From contig JAJEKV010000041.1 in assembly GCA_021234155.1 (NCBI GenBank), positions 5,260,829 through 5,324,828 on the forward strand: a DNA stretch of 64,000 nucleotides, given 5' to 3'. The DNA comes from Isoetes taiwanensis. Lineage: Eukaryota > Streptophyta > Lycopodiopsida > Isoetales > Isoetaceae. The notes beneath the pieces are model-generated. The model searched no databases. It was not told where the DNA came from and saw nothing but the letters and a program-made list of their open reading frames with translations. The first letter of the stretch is position 1, and the number at the start of each line of letters is the position of its first letter. This document shows positions 60,387-64,000 of the stretch, one piece after another. A program made the translations under genes and the position numbers.

Positions 60387-60449
60387 CTCACACAGTGCGC
60401 GAGAGCTAGTTAGGAAAAAATCCTAAGTGGCCTGGGCGCACTCTGTGAG
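60387..60449. repeat. C palindrome 1 (between ORF1 and ORF2)
   Basis: CTCACACAGTGCGC pairs with GCGCACTCTGTGAG outside, and TTAGGA pairs with TCCTAA inside. It is 63 bp. Confidence 0.88.
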
Positions 60450-60590
60450 GGGTTGAGCTCGGTTTGGGTCGAGGATGCTGCCAATCCTGCCAACTAAGGG
60501 TGAATTCCCACATATCTCAAGGAGATAGGTAGAATTGAGCCCTTACTTGCTTCATTTGAGCAAGCTTTGGCCAAGATTAGGGGTCAACCA

Positions 60591-60653
60591 CTCACACAGT
60601 GCGCGAGAGCTAGTTAGGAAAAATTCCTAAGTGTCCTGGGCGCACTCTGTGAG
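60591..60653. repeat. C palindrome 2 (between ORF1 and ORF2)
   Basis: It is 63 bp and nearly identical to 60387-60449, with the same outer and inner pairings. Confidence 0.88.
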
Positions 60654-60781
60654 GGGTTGGACTTTGTTTGAGCTAGGGTTGGCCAATTTTACACAAACTA
60701 CGGGTCAAATCCTATCATCTAGGTCGAGTTGAGCCCAATGGTGCATTTGGTCATGTTTTGGGGCAGTTCAGTGCTCAACCA

Positions 60782-60844
60782 CTCACACAGTACGCGAGAG
60801 CTAGTTAGGAAAAAATCCTAAGTGGCCTGGGCGCACTCTGTGAG
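60782..60844. repeat. C palindrome 3 (between ORF1 and ORF2)
   Basis: It is 63 bp and nearly identical to 60387-60449. Three copies here against two in A and B. Confidence 0.88.
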
Positions 60845-60992
60845 GGGTTCGGCCTAAAACACTGAGTTTTGCTCCAATTTTGCCAATTTTAAATGCAGAG
60901 GTTTGTAATACACCTTAATTAAGACAGAGTCAACACATTAACTTAACCAAAATTGCAACTTATACTTACAAAAGTTCGCTTACAATGGTTAA

Positions 60993-62258
60993 TTATAACT
61001 CTTTCTTAATGAACTTAGCAAGTCTCATATCCTTTGGCATACACATTACCCTTTTTGCATGCATAGCACATGCAATTGAGTCTTCGAAGCTCTGCACTAT
61101 ATGTTGCTCTGCCGCCTCCTGTAACGCCAGTAGCATGTCGTCCGTAACTCGCTTCGAGTTGTCAAACTCCTGTAGAACTTCCCTTGTGAGTCGTGCAAAG
61201 GGGGCTCTAGGGAAGCTCTGCTGAAAATGCTTGATCTCCTTGGCCGCTCTCGAAAACTTGGAGTCCGCGTGTCTCTTCATTGGCTTCTTTGGTGGCTCCG
61301 GTTTCTCAGGTGGCGGCTTGAGTGTATTCTTGTTTGTGGGCCGACTTCCCTCGATAGTTCTCACCCTATGCTCTTCGTAATACTTAGAGTATTCTTCGTA
61401 CATTTTCATGAACGAATTATACTCTTTCAGCTCCTTCCGGTACTTGAGGTCTTGCTTGAGCGCATAGGACTCCCTTTGTGGTTTCGGCTTCTTTGTACTG
61501 TCGCTGGGATGCTTCGGCGATGGCCACCTAGGTTATGGCGGTGCATTTGCCACAACTTCCTCTGGCTCCTGCACAGTATTTGAGGGTCCAGAGCCCTCAG
61601 CTGGGTCAGGTCTCCTCGCTTCCTTTGACTCACTGTCAGACAAGGATGGCGGTTTCTCCGGGTCTGGCTCCTGGATCGTTATCCCCTTGGCCGGAGTTTT
61701 CTTCTTTTTCGGCTTCTCTGCTGGTTGCTCGGGATCCTTCCCCTTCTCCGCTCTCACTCTCTCCCGCTCTTCCCTGCGCTTCTTCTTTTCCTCCCTCCTC
61801 TGTTTCTTCTCTTCTTTTCTCTTGCGCCGCTCCTCCTTTTCTTTGCGACGCTCCTCCTTGGTTTTCTTCTTCTCGCCGTCCTCCCTTTTTCTCATTCCTT
61901 TTTTGTGCGCTTGCTCTGTGTTAGCGCCGTCTCCGAAAATTTCTCTCTCCAGCTCCCTCTTCAACTCTTCGGCCGCGTTCATATCAACTTCGATCTCCTC
62001 CGATGCCTCGAGATCTTGGGCTGTTCCTCCTTCTTCAGTGTTAGGGTTAGGCTGATCCACCTGTTCCTCCTCTTCGGCGTTGGGGTTAGGTTGATCTACC
62101 TGTTCCGCCTCTTCGGCATTAGGATTAGGTTGCTCTGCCTGTTCCTCCTCTTCGGCCTGTTCTCGGGATGGTCGGGCCTTCTGTCGAACGGCCCGCTCTT
62201 GGACGCTCATATATCCATCAGGCACAACCTTGCGAGCGGTCTGCTTCGTTCGAGCCAT
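60993..62258 (-). pseudogene. C ORF1: histone H3-like protein with exact H3 tail
   Basis: On the minus strand the region starts at 62258 with MARTKQTARK, identical to the first residues of histone H3 including K4 and K9. Three near-repeats of an EEQVDQPNPNAEE type follow, then a long K/R/E coil (about 61950-61740) and a basic PKKKKTPAK stretch that could be a nuclear signal. The part at 61409-60993 has the block shared with A and B (YYEEHRVRTIEG) and an H3 fold from 61247: AKEIKHFQ, FPRAPFARLTREV, MLLALQEAAEQ, FEDSIACAMHAKRV, MPKDMRLAKFI. Normal H3 is 135 residues; this region would hold about 420. H3 pairs with H4 and wraps DNA; methylation or acetylation of the tail is read by other proteins. 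A role in chromatin is inferred. Fossil with few breaks; long frames remain. Confidence 0.92.
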
Positions 62259-62480
62259 GTCTTTGTTTGACGAATTTCGAGCTCTGGCGCCTGAAGATCA
62301 TTTTCTTGGGCGAGCTGTTCTCCGGGGGTGCTGGGGGTAAAATGGGAACCCTAACTTTCTATTTATAGGGAGGGAAAATTTAGGGTTTGGACCTGCAATT
62401 TCATATGGGGGAAAAAAACTAGGGCATTAGTGAAGATATGAGGAGAACATTGGGTTTATTCATCCAGAAAGTGCCTACCA

Positions 62481-62544
62481 CTCGCACAGTGCGCGAGAGC
62501 AAGTTAGGAATATGATCCTAAGTGGCCTGGGCGCACTCTGTGAG
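62481..62544. repeat. C palindrome 4 (leader)
   Basis: CTCGCACAGTGCGC pairs with GCGCACTCTGTGAG outside, and TTAGGA pairs with TCCTAA inside. It is 64 bp and lies between the primer site and ORF1. Confidence 0.85.
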
Positions 62545-62695
62545 GGGTTGCCTCTTTTTGGGTCCCAATTTTCGATTTAGAAGGGGTTTATTAGTGTTTT
62601 AACATGCAAATTTAGCTAGAACTTAAGCATTAAGCCGGATTACATCATTAGATTAGGTCAATTGTGCATCTAACTGGGTCAAGTTGGGCCAACCA

Positions 62696-62759
62696 CTCAC
62701 ACAGTGCGCAAGAGGCGGTTAGGACCACAATCCTAAGTGGCTTGGGCGCACTCTGTGAG
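62696..62759. repeat. C palindrome 5 (leader)
   Basis: It is a 64 bp variant: CTCACACAGTGCGC pairs with GCGCACTCTGTGAG outside, TTAGGA pairs with TCCTAA inside, and the flanking linker differs from the other copies. Confidence 0.85.
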
Positions 62760-62964
62760 GGGTTGCCTATTTTTGGACAAATTAGGTTTGTCTAAATTTA
62801 AAAATTTTCTCTACTGCTAGCATTGCCTTACTACTGCACTACAATTGAGAAAAATTTTCCCCAATTTTCGAGGTTCTTGCTTGGGATGTTGCTCCCAAGA
62901 CTGGAAGTCTACTGTTAGTCCTAGGGAAAGTGGTCAGTGCTCAATCTTGGTCTACCAAGATCAT

Positions 62965-62976
62965 GCTCTGATACCA
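62965..62976 (-). promoter_or_regulatory. C primer-binding site (tRNA-iMet)
   Basis: On the minus strand TGGTATCAGAGC matches the last 12 bases complementary to plant initiator-Met tRNA, one base from the LTR. Confidence 0.92.
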
Positions 62977-62977
62977 C

Positions 62978-64000
62978 TGTGACGTCCCCTACTCCCTATA
63001 CGATGCACACATCGTATCTGAAGGAGGAGCCTTCCCCCTGGCAGCTGCACTGACACGGGCCATCCACCTGACTCCACTCCCAGTGGAATGAGCCAGCAAG
63101 GGAAGAGTGGATGTGTCATTCACCCGTCTTCCATCGGGTCGACCTATCTGCGGAAGCGCGAATAAACAAACATGACCACAAACTAACAGTATGCATAAAT
63201 ACAACCACCTTGTAGGGTGGACATAGCGTCAACATCACAAGAGATAACAACATCGATATAAATAATAACTGAAAGGAGGAATCCTACCCGAGGCTCAGAC
63301 TCAAGGGGGATGACTGACAGCTTGGACCTCCAAAGGTCATTGCAGACAGAATTCATGGCAATGGATTTGGCTGGCACAGAACATAGCTTAGGGTAGTCCA
63401 CACCATCCGCCCCTCCCGCACACACTTTGCAGAGTAGGCTGAAGAGCTTTGGGACCTTACCGTAGCCTGCCGAGTGCCAGAGGGGCTACTGCTACCGGGT
63501 TGCATCTCCCCAGCCCCGATGAGGCAAGAGGGAAGTCTCCTCCCCTCCAGAAGCAATCATGCCCTTCACAGGCGGCTAGAGAGCCACTGCTCTTATTTGA
63601 CTTCAACTCACTGGAAGGTGACGCATCACCCCACGAGTGTCGAGCTCATGCCTTGCCCACACGCAGTGACAAGCCATTAAGCCTAGCCCACAGAGACCCC
63701 CGGTAGGCCTTACACACCAGAGGGGTCAGTCTGTGTAGGGACATGTTCTTCCTTATCAGCCGGTCGGATCCCTCCACCCACAACCAGCGGGCTCCTGTGT
63801 ACGGGCCGCATATAATTGGGAACTACTGGTGCTAACTAGGATCATGTGCTACACAGCTTTAAGTCTCTACCCCCTTCCCAAGACATGGAGGTCACAGAAT
63901 GAAATACATCCAACATCATAGAACTGAAATAGAGAATATCATCAAATCAATCTATCTACACAACAGAGTTAGATTGATTAGTTAGGGTCTATGGCCTCGG
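62978..64000 (-). repeat. C 5' LTR (runs off the window)
   Basis: It matches 51167 onward with about 1-2% difference by eye. About 1.02 kb of an expected 1.6 kb is inside the window. Confidence 0.92.

Larger units (their letters stand above)
51167..64000 (-). mobile_element. Element C: young H3-bearing Ty3/Gypsy retrotransposon
   Basis: It is a minus-strand element with complete 3' LTR and interior; the 5' LTR runs off the right edge. The interior is 10.2 kb, with ORF1 (H3-like), ORF2, gag, protease, RT, RNase H, integrase and chromodomain in this order. The two LTRs differ by only about 1-2% over the shared 1 kb, by eye, so it is a recent insertion. It has a handful of breaks but all parts are present. 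It belongs to the same family as A and B, in a separate subgroup judged from LTR and palindrome sequence. Confidence 0.92.

Noticed and set aside
60387-60844. Palindromes as histone-mRNA 3' stem-loops
   Set aside because: The metazoan histone stem-loop is a short 6-bp stem with a UUUC-type loop after the coding region. These are 63-67 bp, lie mostly before or between ORFs, and share no sequence with it.

Overview
This is a repeat-rich nuclear segment from a land plant. LTR retrotransposons have primer sites matching the plant initiator-Met tRNA. Between them lie intron-bearing plant gene remnants: a family GH3 beta-glucosidase and an SCP/NIF-type phosphatase-like gene. I cannot tell from the sequence which plant group it comes from.

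Layout. 1-6837: a solo-looking family-2 LTR (D, 3035-3953) and the left remnant of an old family-2 element, E. 6838-33033: a 13 kb Ty3/Gypsy element, B (plus strand), inserted in E with 5-bp GAGGG target repeats. A second 13 kb element of the same family, A (minus strand, 8306-21347), sits inside the 5' LTR of B, 19 bp from its end. 33034-35495: the 5' end of E (internal stub, primer site, LTR). 35735-37530: GH3 pseudogene and a Helitron-type helicase relic. 38858-43179: remnant F of family 2, with a 5'-truncated LINE inside its 3' LTR. 43590-50720: tandem repeats, the phosphatase-like gene and an inverted pair of gag fragments. 51167-64000: a third, young and fairly complete family-1 element, C (minus strand), whose 5' LTR runs off the window.

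The striking result is in elements A, B and C. They share the order LTR, primer site, ORF1, ORF2, gag, protease, RT, RNase H, integrase, chromodomain, LTR. ORF1 is a histone H3 relative. It opens with the H3 tail (MARTKQTARK in C, decayed versions in A and B), continues with a long charged, lysine- and glutamate-rich stretch, and ends with an H3 histone fold. The older family-2 element E carries an H3-fold relic at the matching place. ORF2 is an unrecognised protein of about 500 residues with an acidic stretch. Four or five copies of a 63-67 bp nested palindrome flank ORF1 in each element, two before it and two or three between ORF1 and ORF2. Their sequence differs between elements, but the arms still pair.

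A retroelement that carries its own histone H3, an acidic partner protein and an integrase chromodomain suggests a chromatin-directed strategy: targeting, escape from silencing, or packaging. The domain identities are read from the sequence; the strategy is inference. All LTR elements are treated here as fossils: C has a handful of breaks, B several, A and E many.
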